A DNA stretch of 64,000 nt from JABWCE01 sp964617955 (GTDB taxonomy: Bacteria; Bacteroidota; Bacteroidia; NS11-12g; UBA9320). How positions within the stretch are numbered: the stretch's first letter is position 1; every line of letters begins with the position of its first letter. Both the position numbers and the translations under genes were made by a program. A model generated the notes under the pieces. It ran no database searches. It saw nothing but the letters and a program-made list of their open reading frames with translations, and had not been told where the DNA came from. Of this stretch, positions 53,258 to 62,710 are shown piece by piece. The stretch lies in contig CAZTXB010000010.1 in the NCBI GenBank assembly GCA_964617955.1, positions 1 through 64,000 on the forward strand, read 5' to 3'.

Positions 53258-56200
53258 TTACTTTCTAATTAAAGTGACCGTTCCAGAAAACAGGGGCTTT
53301 ATTTTTTTTGAAAGGCCCTTGTATTCGGCAATATAAAAATAGGTTCCTTCAGGGCATTCTTTCACTCCGTTGTTAACTTTACCATTCCAACATTCACTCA
53401 TGTCTCTGGTCTCAAACATTTTTTGACCCCAGCGGTTATAGATGCTTATTTTAATTTTTGAACATTCGTTTAAGCCCCCGTCAAATTGAAAACAATCGTT
53501 GATGCCATCTCCATCGGGTGTGAAAACATTGCTGGGCACCAACTGATCAACTGGAATTCCCTTGATCTCGATAGGATAAATGACCGTATCGGGGCATTGC
53601 TTCAGCCGATCGGTAATGAGGCGAACATAATAGATGCCCGCCTTTGTAAATTCATGAGGATCGGGATCAATGGATTCGGTAAAGGTGCTGTCTCCAAAAT
53701 TCCATAAGACGGTTTCAAAATGCCCACTTTTGTTTTTAAAGCTCACAGCATTCGAACATTCTTCTTTCACCATTTCGAAATCGGCTTCGCTTCTTTGTAA
53801 TACATTGACAATACCGCTACTCGAGTCGCTCACATTACAGGTACTCGAATCGGTGGAGATAAGAGAAATTTTATACTGACCGACTTTTGGAAAACTGTGT
53901 TTGGGGTGTTTTTCGATAGAGCTGTTGCCATCTCCAAAATCCCAGTATGAATTGATTTTCCCCTGGCTCAAATTGGTAAACTGAACATCTGTTGGCCCGC
54001 AGGCCACCGCATCGGGTATAAACCTGGCCTCTACCAGATGGTTAATTTGAAAATCGATTTTAAACGCTGCATTGCTGCACCGCCAACTCACATTTTTTGG
54101 AAAAGCAGCGTTGGAGGAAGTGGGAAAGTCGTTCAATGTATTGCCAGGGGTGTTTGGGCAGCTAGAACAAACCGACTGATAGATAATTCCTCGCTTGTCG
54201 AATCGGCTGGTGCCCCCATCCACATGGTCTTCAGACTGATTGCCTCCATAATAGGTGGCGTAAAGCAAGCCATATAAATTTTTGCTGAATACGGCCAAAT
54301 AAAAGTCGTTTCCATCTGTACTTGCCTGCAAGGCATTAGAAGTGATTGGTAAACCGTTGGTGGTTCCCGGCCTTCCGAGGTTAGACCCCCATCCCGACAG
54401 GTAAATATTTCCGCACGAATCTACCAAAAACGCTGATGGCGAGAGTTCCGGCACATGTGGTCTTGCGCCGAATACGGTTTGTCTTTTCACCTGACTCAGA
54501 GAGTTGTCGGCGATAAAAATAAATTGGCCGGTTTTTGCTTTGTTGCTGTAGGCTCCATTAGAGGCTACAATTTCGCCAGTGGTTTGCCCCGTTCCATAAA
54601 CATTACCCAATTTATCGATTTCTAAAAAATAAATCTGATCGTATGTTGATGTTCCGTAGTAAGTGGCCCTGGTAAGCGCAAACGTTTGTTGGTCGAAAGA
54701 AGCCATAAAACCATCGGTCCCTCCGTTTCTGTTTTTGTTAATCGCCGAGGTATGGGTAGGTAAATTATCGCTTTGTGTTCCTCCGGCTACAAAAATATTT
54801 TCATCCTTATCGAACTCCAAGCTGTAAATCCCATCGCTGGCATTGCCTCCAAAATAGGTGGCCCATAGCAATTGATCTAAATTTTTTGAAAACTTCAGAC
54901 AGAGACCGTCGGCCGTTCCGCCAAGTGTTGATTGAAAGGCGTTTTTTAAAGGAATGTCCTTTGAGTTGGTAGTGCTTACCACATAAATATTGTCGCCTTT
55001 GTCGGTAAGCACCTCTCCTCTGAAATCATCGGCGTAGTTGTATTTTAGGTCCTTATCGGTAAGACCATCATGGCTGCTTCCGCCAAAAAAGGTGGAGGCC
55101 AAAAGTTGGTCGCCCCATTTCGATAATTTAAACACCACGATATCGGTCAATGTATCGCTGCTGGAATAGCTGTTGTGGGTGGTGTCAAAGGCATTTGGGG
55201 TGACCGGAAAATTCTTCGAATAGGAAGTGCCGAAAACCACCAGCTCCGAATCTCTGTTCACCACCATGCTGTGGGGGTAATCATCGTCGGCTCCTCCAAC
55301 ATAGGTGGCATAGATTAAATTTTTACCTGACGAATCGTACTTGGATATAGTAATGTCAGATGGCAGGTTTACCGGATCTCTGCCTAAACCCCCGGCCCAG
55401 TTTATTTGAAACGCACCGGTACTTACTGGATACTCGCCTTGGGAGTTATCTGTTGCCCCACCGGCATATAAATTTCCTCTGGAATCGTAAGTGGCTGTAA
55501 AACCAAAATTATCCCCTCTCGATCCTGAATAGGTTGAGAAAACGAGAATGGGGTCGATCACCAGTTCATATTCGGGGTTGTAACCATTGTGAAATTGGTA
55601 GGATATGATATTTCCATCTAGACGGTAAACACAAGAGATTCCTTTAGGATGCAATTCTTTGCGATCGTTGCTGTTTTGCCACACCAGTAAATTCTGATCC
55701 GAGACAATGCCGATGGCTGTTTTGAGCAAAAGCGAATTATTTTTCACTTCTATGGAATCCAGCCCTTGAAGCTTTATGCGAATTAAGTCCGGATTCGCCC
55801 CAGGACTCACAAGCCACTCGTACTTTATTTGTCCAAATTTAGAAAATACCCTGAGTTTAATGCCCGGGTAGATGTTTTCATACACCACTTCTGAAAATAA
55901 ATTCACATTGGAGGCCCACTTCGATCGGTCGTTACCAAGAAAATAATTGTGTTTTTGAAAAAAGGGTTTAACACCAATGACCGCCGGATTGGCTTCTCCA
56001 TTCAGAAAGACATATCTGAAGCTATGTCCATGAACCACTGGGTTTGTGGGTAAATTCTCTTTATGCAGATGTTGGTGCGAAGCCTGGTACTCCGATTCTT
56101 TAAAAAGCTTAAAGGTTATGGCATTTTTTTCTAAGAAAACATAACCGCAATTTACCTGTACCCTGTACAGTACCTGTTTCTCAAATTGCCCCTTGTTTTC

Positions 56201-56290
56201 TACAAACTGTAAATCATCCTCCGTTTGGGCCATGCACAGCATGGGGCTGATGAAAAAAATGAAAACACAATATTTGAAAAAATTCCTCAA
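53258..56290 (-). CDS. giant secreted protein with SBBP-like repeats, PKD domains and type B T9SS sorting domain
   Basis: A 1010-aa protein starting at TTG 56290 with a signal peptide (MRNFFKYCVFIFFISPMLCM). Residues about 25-250 match the N-terminal module often preceding SBBP repeats (FVENKGQFEKQVLYRV). Residues about 250-720 contain repeated ATYVGG/ATYYGG-type units spaced about 50-60 residues, typical of SBBP beta-propeller-like repeats. Two PKD-like domains follow (SYWDFGDGNSSIEKHP; VLWNFGDSTFTE). The last 90 residues are a CHU_C/gliding-type sorting domain (SNVFTPDGDGINDCF, IYNRWGQKMFET, GTYFYIAEYKG). It is exported by T9SS to the surface; an adhesin role is inferred. Confidence 0.87.
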   Translation of the reverse strand: MRNFFKYCVFIFFISPMLCMAQTEDDLQFVENKGQFEKQVLYRVQVNCGYVFLEKNAITFKLFKESEYQASHQHLHKENLPTNPVVHGHSFRYVFLNGEANPAVIGVKPFFQKHNYFLGNDRSKWASNVNLFSEVVYENIYPGIKLRVFSKFGQIKYEWLVSPGANPDLIRIKLQGLDSIEVKNNSLLLKTAIGIVSDQNLLVWQNSNDRKELHPKGISCVYRLDGNIISYQFHNGYNPEYELVIDPILVFSTYSGSRGDNFGFTATYDSRGNLYAGGATDNSQGEYPVSTGAFQINWAGGLGRDPVNLPSDITISKYDSSGKNLIYATYVGGADDDYPHSMVVNRDSELVVFGTSYSKNFPVTPNAFDTTHNSYSSSDTLTDIVVFKLSKWGDQLLASTFFGGSSHDGLTDKDLKYNYADDFRGEVLTDKGDNIYVVSTTNSKDIPLKNAFQSTLGGTADGLCLKFSKNLDQLLWATYFGGNASDGIYSLEFDKDENIFVAGGTQSDNLPTHTSAINKNRNGGTDGFMASFDQQTFALTRATYYGTSTYDQIYFLEIDKLGNVYGTGQTTGEIVASNGAYSNKAKTGQFIFIADNSLSQVKRQTVFGARPHVPELSPSAFLVDSCGNIYLSGWGSNLGRPGTTNGLPITSNALQASTDGNDFYLAVFSKNLYGLLYATYYGGNQSEDHVDGGTSRFDKRGIIYQSVCSSCPNTPGNTLNDFPTSSNAAFPKNVSWRCSNAAFKIDFQINHLVEARFIPDAVACGPTDVQFTNLSQGKINSYWDFGDGNSSIEKHPKHSFPKVGQYKISLISTDSSTCNVSDSSSGIVNVLQRSEADFEMVKEECSNAVSFKNKSGHFETVLWNFGDSTFTESIDPDPHEFTKAGIYYVRLITDRLKQCPDTVIYPIEIKGIPVDQLVPSNVFTPDGDGINDCFQFDGGLNECSKIKISIYNRWGQKMFETRDMSECWNGKVNNGVKECPEGTYFYIAEYKGLSKKIKPLFSGTVTLIRK

Positions 56291-56304
56291 CAGCGATTTA
56301 ATAT

Positions 56305-56312
56305 CAAAGTTA
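56305..56312 (-). promoter_or_regulatory. Bacteroidota -7 box for the T9SS cargo gene
   Basis: Minus-strand TAACTTTG, a perfect TAnnTTTG, 14 bp upstream of the TTG start at 56290. It supports TTG initiation. Confidence 0.5.
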
Positions 56313-56380
56313 CGACAATACCCTTGAATTAGACAAGATGGCTACCAAAAGTGTTGCATTGAAAGGAGATAAACCGTACC

Positions 56381-56620
56381 TAGGGCCTGCTGAAAAACAC
56401 TTAAAGGCTTGATATGATGAGGTTCATTAAAAATTTTATTGCTTTTAATGCACGATAAAATTAGTGAACCATGAAAATATCGTGCATCGAATGCCTTCAG
56501 AAAGACGTTAGTTCATTGCACGTCCCTTACTTCGTCGGCTTCGGCTCGAGGTACGGCAAAGTACATCTTCGCCTTGCCTCCTTGTAATGAACGCACACTG
56601 AACTTTTTCAGCAAGCCCTA
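56381..56620 (+). mobile_element. family-1 MITE-like element, copy 3 (empty site)
   Basis: A 240-bp element with ends TAGGGCCTGCTGAAAAA and TTTTTCAGCAAGCCCTA. It carries the internal hairpin GCACGATA/TATCGTGC (8 bp perfect) and a subterminal inverted pair (GTTCATT/AATGAAC). It has no family-2 insertion: GTCCCTTACTTCG is continuous where copies 1 and 2 are interrupted. It fills most of the 428-bp gap between the T9SS cargo gene and the cbb3 cluster; the rest of the gap holds no gene. Confidence 0.78.
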
Positions 56621-56718
56621 CCTACCAAAAAACCACAAAAGGAGGGTTATTTGCAGATTCAAAAAGCGCTTCTATGACGTGAAGTAGAGCCTGTTAACAA
56701 TGCGTTGTTTAGCACACC

Positions 56719-57435
56719 TTATTTTTCACAACATTTTACATGCCCCTGATCATGACTTGGCGACAGGTAAGGAATGCCGAGATTAAGCCCTCTTAAAATG
56801 AGCAAAAGCGAAACGCCCAACACGAGGAAAGGGGTGACTTGGTTAAACCTTTGTCTGACATTAAATGAAATAAATTTACCAAAAACCATGGTACCTGCCA
56901 TGGCGGGAAGCGTTCCCAAACCAAAGGCGAACATGAGAAGGGCGCCTTGCCATACACCTCCGGTGGCAAAGGAGGCAGCAATGGCCACATACACCAGTCC
57001 GCAGGGCAACAATCCATTTAAGAGACCGATATAAAAATAACTTCCTGTTTTTTTTTCCGACCGTAAGTAAGTAGATAGCTTGTCCTTTAGTTTGTTGGCA
57101 AAGCCCGACCATGGTTTTGACAAATGGTTGCTGTATTTACTTCCAAATAAAACGAGAAGGATGAGGACCCCGGACAAAATTGATAGCCACTGCTGAAGCT
57201 TGAACAAAGCGAAACTTTTCCCCAGCAAACCAAAAATTACGCCCAAAACGGTATAGGTTAAGGCCCGACCTAAGTTGTAAAGAAGTATTGCATTCCCTCT
57301 GTTAAAGCCTGTAAGATTGTGGATGGGCAAAGAGAGTGCAAGAGGACCACACATACCCACACAATGAAAACCCCCAATGATACCAATGGAAAGCCCAGAA
57401 ATAACCAGCACTAAAAATTCACTCAACGAACCCAT
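56719..57435 (-). CDS. sulfite exporter TauE/SafE-type (UreH-like) membrane protein of the cbb3 cluster
   Basis: A 238-aa protein with about six transmembrane segments. The first hairpin has GGFHCVGMCGPLALSLP and a later one GLLPCGLVYVAIAASFATG, both with conserved Cys of the DsbD/UreH-like class. At this place in cbb3 operons of Bacteroidota such a protein is thought to assist copper or heme delivery to the oxidase; that is family inference. It overlaps ccoH by 13 bp and closes the operon. The tail HDQGHVKCCEK could bind metal. Confidence 0.8.
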   Translation of the reverse strand: MGSLSEFLVLVISGLSIGIIGGFHCVGMCGPLALSLPIHNLTGFNRGNAILLYNLGRALTYTVLGVIFGLLGKSFALFKLQQWLSILSGVLILLVLFGSKYSNHLSKPWSGFANKLKDKLSTYLRSEKKTGSYFYIGLLNGLLPCGLVYVAIAASFATGGVWQGALLMFAFGLGTLPAMAGTMVFGKFISFNVRQRFNQVTPFLVLGVSLLLILRGLNLGIPYLSPSHDQGHVKCCEK

Positions 57436-57860
57436 AGCTTTTGTTCCCTGTAATAGGCTTTATTTTGGCTCTTCCACCACACTCTCGCCAAATACAATCC
57501 GGTTGAAACTGTTGAATTTTCAATTTTAAAGTTCCCGTCTTGAGCGGGAGTAAACATCAGGGTGGTGTCCTGTTTTTGATTTTCAATTTTTAAAAACTCA
57601 AGGCGCCCCTCCTCAAAATTTTCAATCAGGGAAAGGGGTATGCTCAGAACCAAACCTTCGTCAGTTTGTTTGATCAAGGCCGCTTTCTCGACCGAATTTA
57701 GGTTATGCGATGCATCAATCAATGACTGATATTTTAATTCTTTATCGTAATAATTGCTGTCAATCAACTCATTGCTTTGGTTTAGCGCAACGGCAACCAT
57801 GCCCAGCATCATGATGATAAAGGCTGTAATGACGAAAGTTATTTTGTGTCCCCAGTTCAT
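57423..57860 (-). CDS. ccoH: FixH/CcoH family cbb3 assembly protein
   Basis: A 145-aa protein with one N-terminal transmembrane helix (TFVITAFIIMMLGMVAVALN) and a periplasmic domain with the DSNYYDKELKYQSLID block typical of FixH/CcoH. It supports assembly of the cbb3 oxidase. Position between ccoG and the UreH-like gene agrees. Confidence 0.88.
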   Translation of the reverse strand: MNWGHKITFVITAFIIMMLGMVAVALNQSNELIDSNYYDKELKYQSLIDASHNLNSVEKAALIKQTDEGLVLSIPLSLIENFEEGRLEFLKIENQKQDTTLMFTPAQDGNFKIENSTVSTGLYLARVWWKSQNKAYYREQKLWVR

Positions 57861-57865
57861 GCGTT

Positions 57866-59278
57866 CTAACTCTTTTGAATAAAAGGCCCTAAAAATTTGG
57901 TGTTCACTGTTTGTATTTTATGTCCGCTTTTGTAAATGCCAATTTTAATTTTTGTACTGCGTTTAGGTATTTTATCTTTGGGTATTTCAAGAAAAAAAGC
58001 AAATTCATTAATTGCTTCCTTTTTGAGTTTAAATTGTGTTACCCCAACAGGTTTAATTTGGCCTTTTATATCCTCCAATTTGAGGGTAACTGTGAATTCA
58101 TCATGGGTTTTATTGAGTATTTTGGCTTCAAATAAGTTACTTATTCCACCTCCGGGCACTTCCTGATAGAGTTGGCCCTTTATGCGTGAAATATAGGTGT
58201 CCACCGATTTGCGACTCGCAATGAGAATTCCCATGAAGCCAATCAATAGGATGAGGAGCGCCGTGTAGGCTTTCATTCGGCCATTGAAATGGAATTTTTT
58301 GCCGGTACTGATTTCATTTTCCGAAGCATAACGAATCAAGCCGGTATCAAAATTTATAGATTTCATTACGGCGTTACAGGCATCGATGCAGGCAGCACAA
58401 CTAATACATTCCATTTGCAGGCCATTTCTAATATCAATTCCTGTGGGACAAACCAGCACACACTTATTACAGCCAATGCAATCACCCTCTACCCTTTCAG
58501 CGTTCTTTTTCAATTTACCCCTTGGCTCTCCCCTTGTATAGTCATAGGCAATTTGCATGGTATCCTTGTCAAACATCACGCCTTGCAGGCGACCATATGG
58601 GCATATTGTAGTGCAAACTATTTCTCTTACAAAGGCAAAAACCCCATAAAACAAGAAGGTGAAAACCAGGAGCCCACTGAGCAATCCTAAATGCTCGGTT
58701 ATGGGTTCATGAATGATTTTTCCAATCCGATCCACTCCAAGTATATAGGATAAAAAGGTAATGGCAATGGCAAAAGAAAAGATCAGGAATAAACTGTGTT
58801 TTGCAGTTTTTTTCAGAATCTTTTCTGTTATGTCACCAGATTCATTCAACTTTTTCTGTTGACCGGGGCTTCCTTCAATCATCCATTCTATGGCCCTGAA
58901 AACAAATTCCATAAAAACGGTTTGAGGACAGACCCAACCACAAAAGAGGCGACCAAAAACCACGGTGAACAAAACGATGAACACAATAAAAGAAACCATA
59001 CCAATGGCAAAAATGAAAAAGTCCTGAGGCCAAAAGATTTTAGAGAACAGAATGAACTTACTCTCCATGACATTGATCATTAAAAACGGGAGTCCATTGA
59101 CTTTAATAAAGGGCATAATGAAAAATATGGCCAGGTAAAACCAGGCCACATATTTTCGGTAATTGTACCATTTACCCTCCGGTTTCAGTGCGTACACCCA
59201 GTTTCGTTTTCCTGAAACGTTTACCGTACTCACCCTGTCCCGAAAGGTTTCGGCGTGTAATAGATCTTCTTCCAGCAC
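57866..59278 (-). CDS. ccoG: cbb3 oxidase accessory ferredoxin-type protein CcoG
   Basis: A 470-aa membrane protein starting at GTG 59278. It has about five transmembrane helices, the RLFCGWVCPQTVFME motif, and two 4Fe-4S ferredoxin motifs (CIGCNKCVLVCPTG and CISCAACIDACNAV). A C-terminal Ig-like domain faces the periplasm. CcoG helps reduce copper for delivery to the oxidase. The gene starts one base from the ccoP stop. Confidence 0.93.
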   Translation of the reverse strand: MLEEDLLHAETFRDRVSTVNVSGKRNWVYALKPEGKWYNYRKYVAWFYLAIFFIMPFIKVNGLPFLMINVMESKFILFSKIFWPQDFFIFAIGMVSFIVFIVLFTVVFGRLFCGWVCPQTVFMEFVFRAIEWMIEGSPGQQKKLNESGDITEKILKKTAKHSLFLIFSFAIAITFLSYILGVDRIGKIIHEPITEHLGLLSGLLVFTFLFYGVFAFVREIVCTTICPYGRLQGVMFDKDTMQIAYDYTRGEPRGKLKKNAERVEGDCIGCNKCVLVCPTGIDIRNGLQMECISCAACIDACNAVMKSINFDTGLIRYASENEISTGKKFHFNGRMKAYTALLILLIGFMGILIASRKSVDTYISRIKGQLYQEVPGGGISNLFEAKILNKTHDEFTVTLKLEDIKGQIKPVGVTQFKLKKEAINEFAFFLEIPKDKIPKRSTKIKIGIYKSGHKIQTVNTKFLGPFIQKS

Positions 59279-59279
59279 T

Positions 59280-60395
59280 CTATTGGCTTGTATTTGTGTT
59301 GTTTGTCACAGGACTTTCCTCCTTGTACACTTCTCCCTGCGGTTCCTTAGCTCCGGGTGGTCGGCTTCCCTGGATTGATTTTATAAAACTTGTAATTTGG
59401 GCAATTTGCTTCGGCGAAAAATTATTTTGCCAGGCAATCATCCCCTTCTCGGGCCAACCGTATTTGATGGATTTAAAAATATCTTGTAGCGAGCCCCCAT
59501 GTACCCAATACTCGTCGGTTAAGTTTGGACCTACCCCTCCAGGCATGCTGCCCCCGCTGGCGCCGTGACATGCCGCGCAACTGTTTGAAAACAATTTTTT
59601 ACCTGCTTCAATATCAGCGGCTGTGAGCATGGTTACATTATTTTCGTCAATACTTTCAGGTTTGTCGGCCAATTGCCTGCTTTTGGCTTTTTCGGCCTGA
59701 GCCATTTCTATAGTGTATTCCTCTATTTGGAGCAGGGCAGTTTTGCCGATGTGATAGCGGTAAAAATATACGATAGCAAATAAGATGGTTAATACAAACC
59801 CGGTGATAAACCAAGGGGGAGTGATGTTGTCGAGCTCTCTGATTCCATCGTAGTCATGGCCGGTATCCATGTTAGACTCTTCGGAAAGGGGTTTAAAATT
59901 ATTTATTTTATCCCACCACCTCGCAAACCAATTTTTAGAAATATCGGGTGATTTATCAGGTAATACCTCTTCCTGAGCCTCCGGTTTTAACAATTGCAGG
60001 GTTATCACCGAAAAAAGCACGATTAAGAAAGTTTCCAAACCAATCACTCCAAAAATAATCCATGAAAGCACTTCGCTCGAAATGTCTACAGCATTGAGGG
60101 TTTTAGCCTGCGACAAATGGCCGGTAATGAGAAAGACCAAAAGTACCCCTGCTTTTTTACCCAAATTGCCTTTTTCTCCCTTGTTCTTGAAATGTTGTTT
60201 TAAAGCGAATAATAAAGCCTTGCCTGAGATATAGATTGGTATCAGTAATCCGAAAGCAATAATTAATAATATCCAATTCAAATTTATGCTAAACAGTTTT
60301 GAATTGGCGCTTCCCGCATCCTGCGCCAAGGTGAGTATGGGCGAAAGGCCTGCGAGGCTAAACAAAATAAATTTTGAAATAATGTACTTTTTCAT
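59280..60395 (-). CDS. ccoP: cbb3 oxidase c-type cytochrome subunit III, single heme
   Basis: A 371-aa membrane protein with a signal-like N-terminus, several transmembrane segments and one C-terminal cytochrome c domain. The only heme motif is CAACH (Cys273, Cys276, His277), with MIAWQ as the likely axial Met region. Canonical CcoP has two hemes; this form has one, as in other Bacteroidota. It feeds electrons to CcoN. Confidence 0.92.
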   Translation of the reverse strand: MKKYIISKFILFSLAGLSPILTLAQDAGSANSKLFSINLNWILLIIAFGLLIPIYISGKALLFALKQHFKNKGEKGNLGKKAGVLLVFLITGHLSQAKTLNAVDISSEVLSWIIFGVIGLETFLIVLFSVITLQLLKPEAQEEVLPDKSPDISKNWFARWWDKINNFKPLSEESNMDTGHDYDGIRELDNITPPWFITGFVLTILFAIVYFYRYHIGKTALLQIEEYTIEMAQAEKAKSRQLADKPESIDENNVTMLTAADIEAGKKLFSNSCAACHGASGGSMPGGVGPNLTDEYWVHGGSLQDIFKSIKYGWPEKGMIAWQNNFSPKQIAQITSFIKSIQGSRPPGAKEPQGEVYKEESPVTNNTNTSQ

Positions 60396-60406
60396 TGCTA
60401 AAAATA

Positions 60407-60568
60407 TTATTGGTCCAAAGGCAGTTTTTCAATCCTTTCGATGTCTTGTTTTTTGAGACTAAAAATCCAAAAAGTGACCAGGGCAAAAAAGGTTACGAAT
60501 AATATCAGAGAAATGACCGGATATATGCTCACCCCTATTATTTTTTCTAAATATGTCGAGAATTTCAT
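60407..60568 (-). CDS. ccoQ: CcoQ-like small subunit, 53 aa
   Basis: A small frame from ATG 60568 to TAA 60407-60409, between ccoNO and ccoP. It encodes MKFSTYLEKIIGVSIYPVIS followed by a transmembrane helix (LILFVTFFALVTFWIF) and a charged tail (KKQDIERIEKLPLDQ). Size, single helix and position identify CcoQ, which stabilises the cbb3 complex. Confidence 0.85.
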   Translation of the reverse strand: MKFSTYLEKIIGVSIYPVISLILFVTFFALVTFWIFSLKKQDIERIEKLPLDQ

Positions 60569-60580
60569 CTTAATATGGTT

Positions 60581-62704
60581 TTAATTTTTTGGTTCAAGTT
60601 TTATGTCCTTTCCAAGCCGTTGCAGATAAGCAATCACAGCTATGATTTCCTTGTCGCTGCTAATTTCCAATTTATTAGCCTTTAACCCCTGGGCTATCAT
60701 AAGTGCCTGAGCTTCCAATTCTTTGTTTGCCTTGGCTTCATAATTGTCGGGGTAGGGTACCCCCATTTTTCGCATTGCATAGATTTTGGAATTGGTGCTT
60801 GCCTTGTCAATTTCTTTTTCAAACAAGAAAGGATAGGAAGGCATAATGGAGCCGGGAGCCATGGAGCCCGGATCGAGCATGTGGTTAAAATGCCATGCAT
60901 CGCCATACTTTCCTCCGATTCGGGCCAAATCAGGACCGGTTCGCTTGCTTCCCCATTGGAAGGGATGGTCGTAAACAAATTCGCCCGCCTTGGAGTATTC
61001 GCCATATCGGGTTACTTCATATCGAAATGGCCTGATCATTTGAGAATGGCAATTGTAGCAACCTTCTCTGATATAAATGTCGCGACCTTGCAATTCCAAA
61101 GGCGTATAAGGTTTTACAGAGGCGATGCTTGGAATATTTTCTTTTACCAAAAACGTGGGTATCAATTCGATGAGGCCGCCAATCCCCACAACAATTAAAC
61201 TCAACACCAACAACAAGATGGGCTTGCGCTCAATAAAGCTATGCCAAATTGAATTGGCCGGCGCAGTATACGCTTTGATAAGTGGGGCTGCTTCTGCCTC
61301 CTCTTTCGCCAGGAATTTACCCATTTTGGCTGTTTTGACTAAATTGTAAATCATGATAATAACCCCGGTGAGAAAGATCGTTCCCCCTACTGCACGCATG
61401 GTATAAAACGGAATGATGGTTTGCACCACATCAATAAACTGGTATTGCAATTGTCCTTCGGGAGTGAAAGACTTCATCATAAAGTAGGACCTGAATGCAC
61501 TCCAATACATTGGAATGGCATAGAGTAAAATACCCAAAGTGCCAATCCAGAAATGAGTGGATGCTAATTTTTGTGAATAGAGTTTGGTGCTAAATAGTTT
61601 TGGAATGAGCCAATACATCATTCCGAAGGTTAAAAAACCATTCCATCCTAAAGCGCCAATATGAACGTGTGCTACGGTCCAATCGCTGTAGTGTGATATG
61701 GCGTTAACGCTTTTTAATGAAAGCATGGGTCCTTCGAAGGTGCTCATACCATAACACGTAACGGCAACTACAAAAAATTTCAAAACAGGGTCTTCCCTTA
61801 CCTTATCCCAGGCTCCGCGAAGCGTAAATAGCCCGTTAAGCATACCTCCCCAACTTGGCAGTATGAGCATAATTGAAAACGCTGTACCAAGCGACTGGGC
61901 CCAATCGGGCAAAGCAGTATACAGCAGGTGGTGCGGACCTGCCCAGATGTAAAGGAATATTAAACTCCAAAAGTGAACAATGCTCAAGCGATAGGAGTAT
62001 ACCGGTCGGTTGGCTGCCTTTGGCAAAAAATAATACATCAGTCCCAGGTAAGGGGTCGTTAAAAAGAAGGCGACGGCATTATGGCCATACCACCATTGTA
62101 CCAAGGCATCCTGAACCCCGGCATACCAGGAGTAACTTTTCATATACGAAACCGGCAGCTCAAACGAATTGACCAAATGCAGCATGGCAACGGTTACCCA
62201 GGAGGCGATAAAGAACCACACCGCCACGTAGAGATGCCTTTCTCTTCGGGTTAAAATGGTACCAAACATATTGATTCCAAAAATCACCCATATGATGGTG
62301 ATTAATATATCAATTGGCCATTCCAACTCCGCATACTCCTTGCCGGTGGTAAAACCCATGAGCAGGGATACGGCGGCACAGACGATAATAAATTGCCAGC
62401 CCCAAAAATGAATCGATCCCAGCATTTTGCTCCACATCGGCGTTTTTAACAAGCGTGGAACGGCATAGTAAATGCCTGTAAAAATACCATTGCCTACAAA
62501 TGCAAAAATCACCGCATTGGTGTGAACCGGGCGAAGTCTTCCAAACGATAAATGAGGAAAATACTCGCTAAAATTAAGAACAGGAAACGACAACTGGAAG
62601 GCTGCAATAACCCCCAGAAGCATTCCTACGGCTCCCCAAAAAATACACGCTATGGCGAAATACTTCGGGAGCTTGTTGTCGTAGTAAAACTTTTCTAAAC
62701 CCAT
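60581..62704 (-). CDS. ccoNO: cbb3-type cytochrome c oxidase, fused CcoN-CcoO subunits
   Basis: A 707-aa fusion. The N-terminal part, about residues 1-480, is CcoN: 12 helices with the heme and copper His ligands (RPVHTNAV, WWYGHNAVAFFLT, GPHHLLYTALPDW, DWTVAHVHIGALGW). After a linker, the C-terminal part is CcoO: one membrane anchor and a monoheme cytochrome with CYNCH (Cys549, Cys552, His553) and GTRYGEYSKAGE-like sequence (here TRYGEYSKAGEFVYDHPFQW). Separate ccoN and ccoO genes are usual in Proteobacteria. The enzyme reduces oxygen at high affinity and pumps protons. Confidence 0.95.
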   Translation of the reverse strand: MGLEKFYYDNKLPKYFAIACIFWGAVGMLLGVIAAFQLSFPVLNFSEYFPHLSFGRLRPVHTNAVIFAFVGNGIFTGIYYAVPRLLKTPMWSKMLGSIHFWGWQFIIVCAAVSLLMGFTTGKEYAELEWPIDILITIIWVIFGINMFGTILTRRERHLYVAVWFFIASWVTVAMLHLVNSFELPVSYMKSYSWYAGVQDALVQWWYGHNAVAFFLTTPYLGLMYYFLPKAANRPVYSYRLSIVHFWSLIFLYIWAGPHHLLYTALPDWAQSLGTAFSIMLILPSWGGMLNGLFTLRGAWDKVREDPVLKFFVVAVTCYGMSTFEGPMLSLKSVNAISHYSDWTVAHVHIGALGWNGFLTFGMMYWLIPKLFSTKLYSQKLASTHFWIGTLGILLYAIPMYWSAFRSYFMMKSFTPEGQLQYQFIDVVQTIIPFYTMRAVGGTIFLTGVIIMIYNLVKTAKMGKFLAKEEAEAAPLIKAYTAPANSIWHSFIERKPILLLVLSLIVVGIGGLIELIPTFLVKENIPSIASVKPYTPLELQGRDIYIREGCYNCHSQMIRPFRYEVTRYGEYSKAGEFVYDHPFQWGSKRTGPDLARIGGKYGDAWHFNHMLDPGSMAPGSIMPSYPFLFEKEIDKASTNSKIYAMRKMGVPYPDNYEAKANKELEAQALMIAQGLKANKLEISSDKEIIAVIAYLQRLGKDIKLEPKN

Positions 62705-62710
62705 TTTTTA

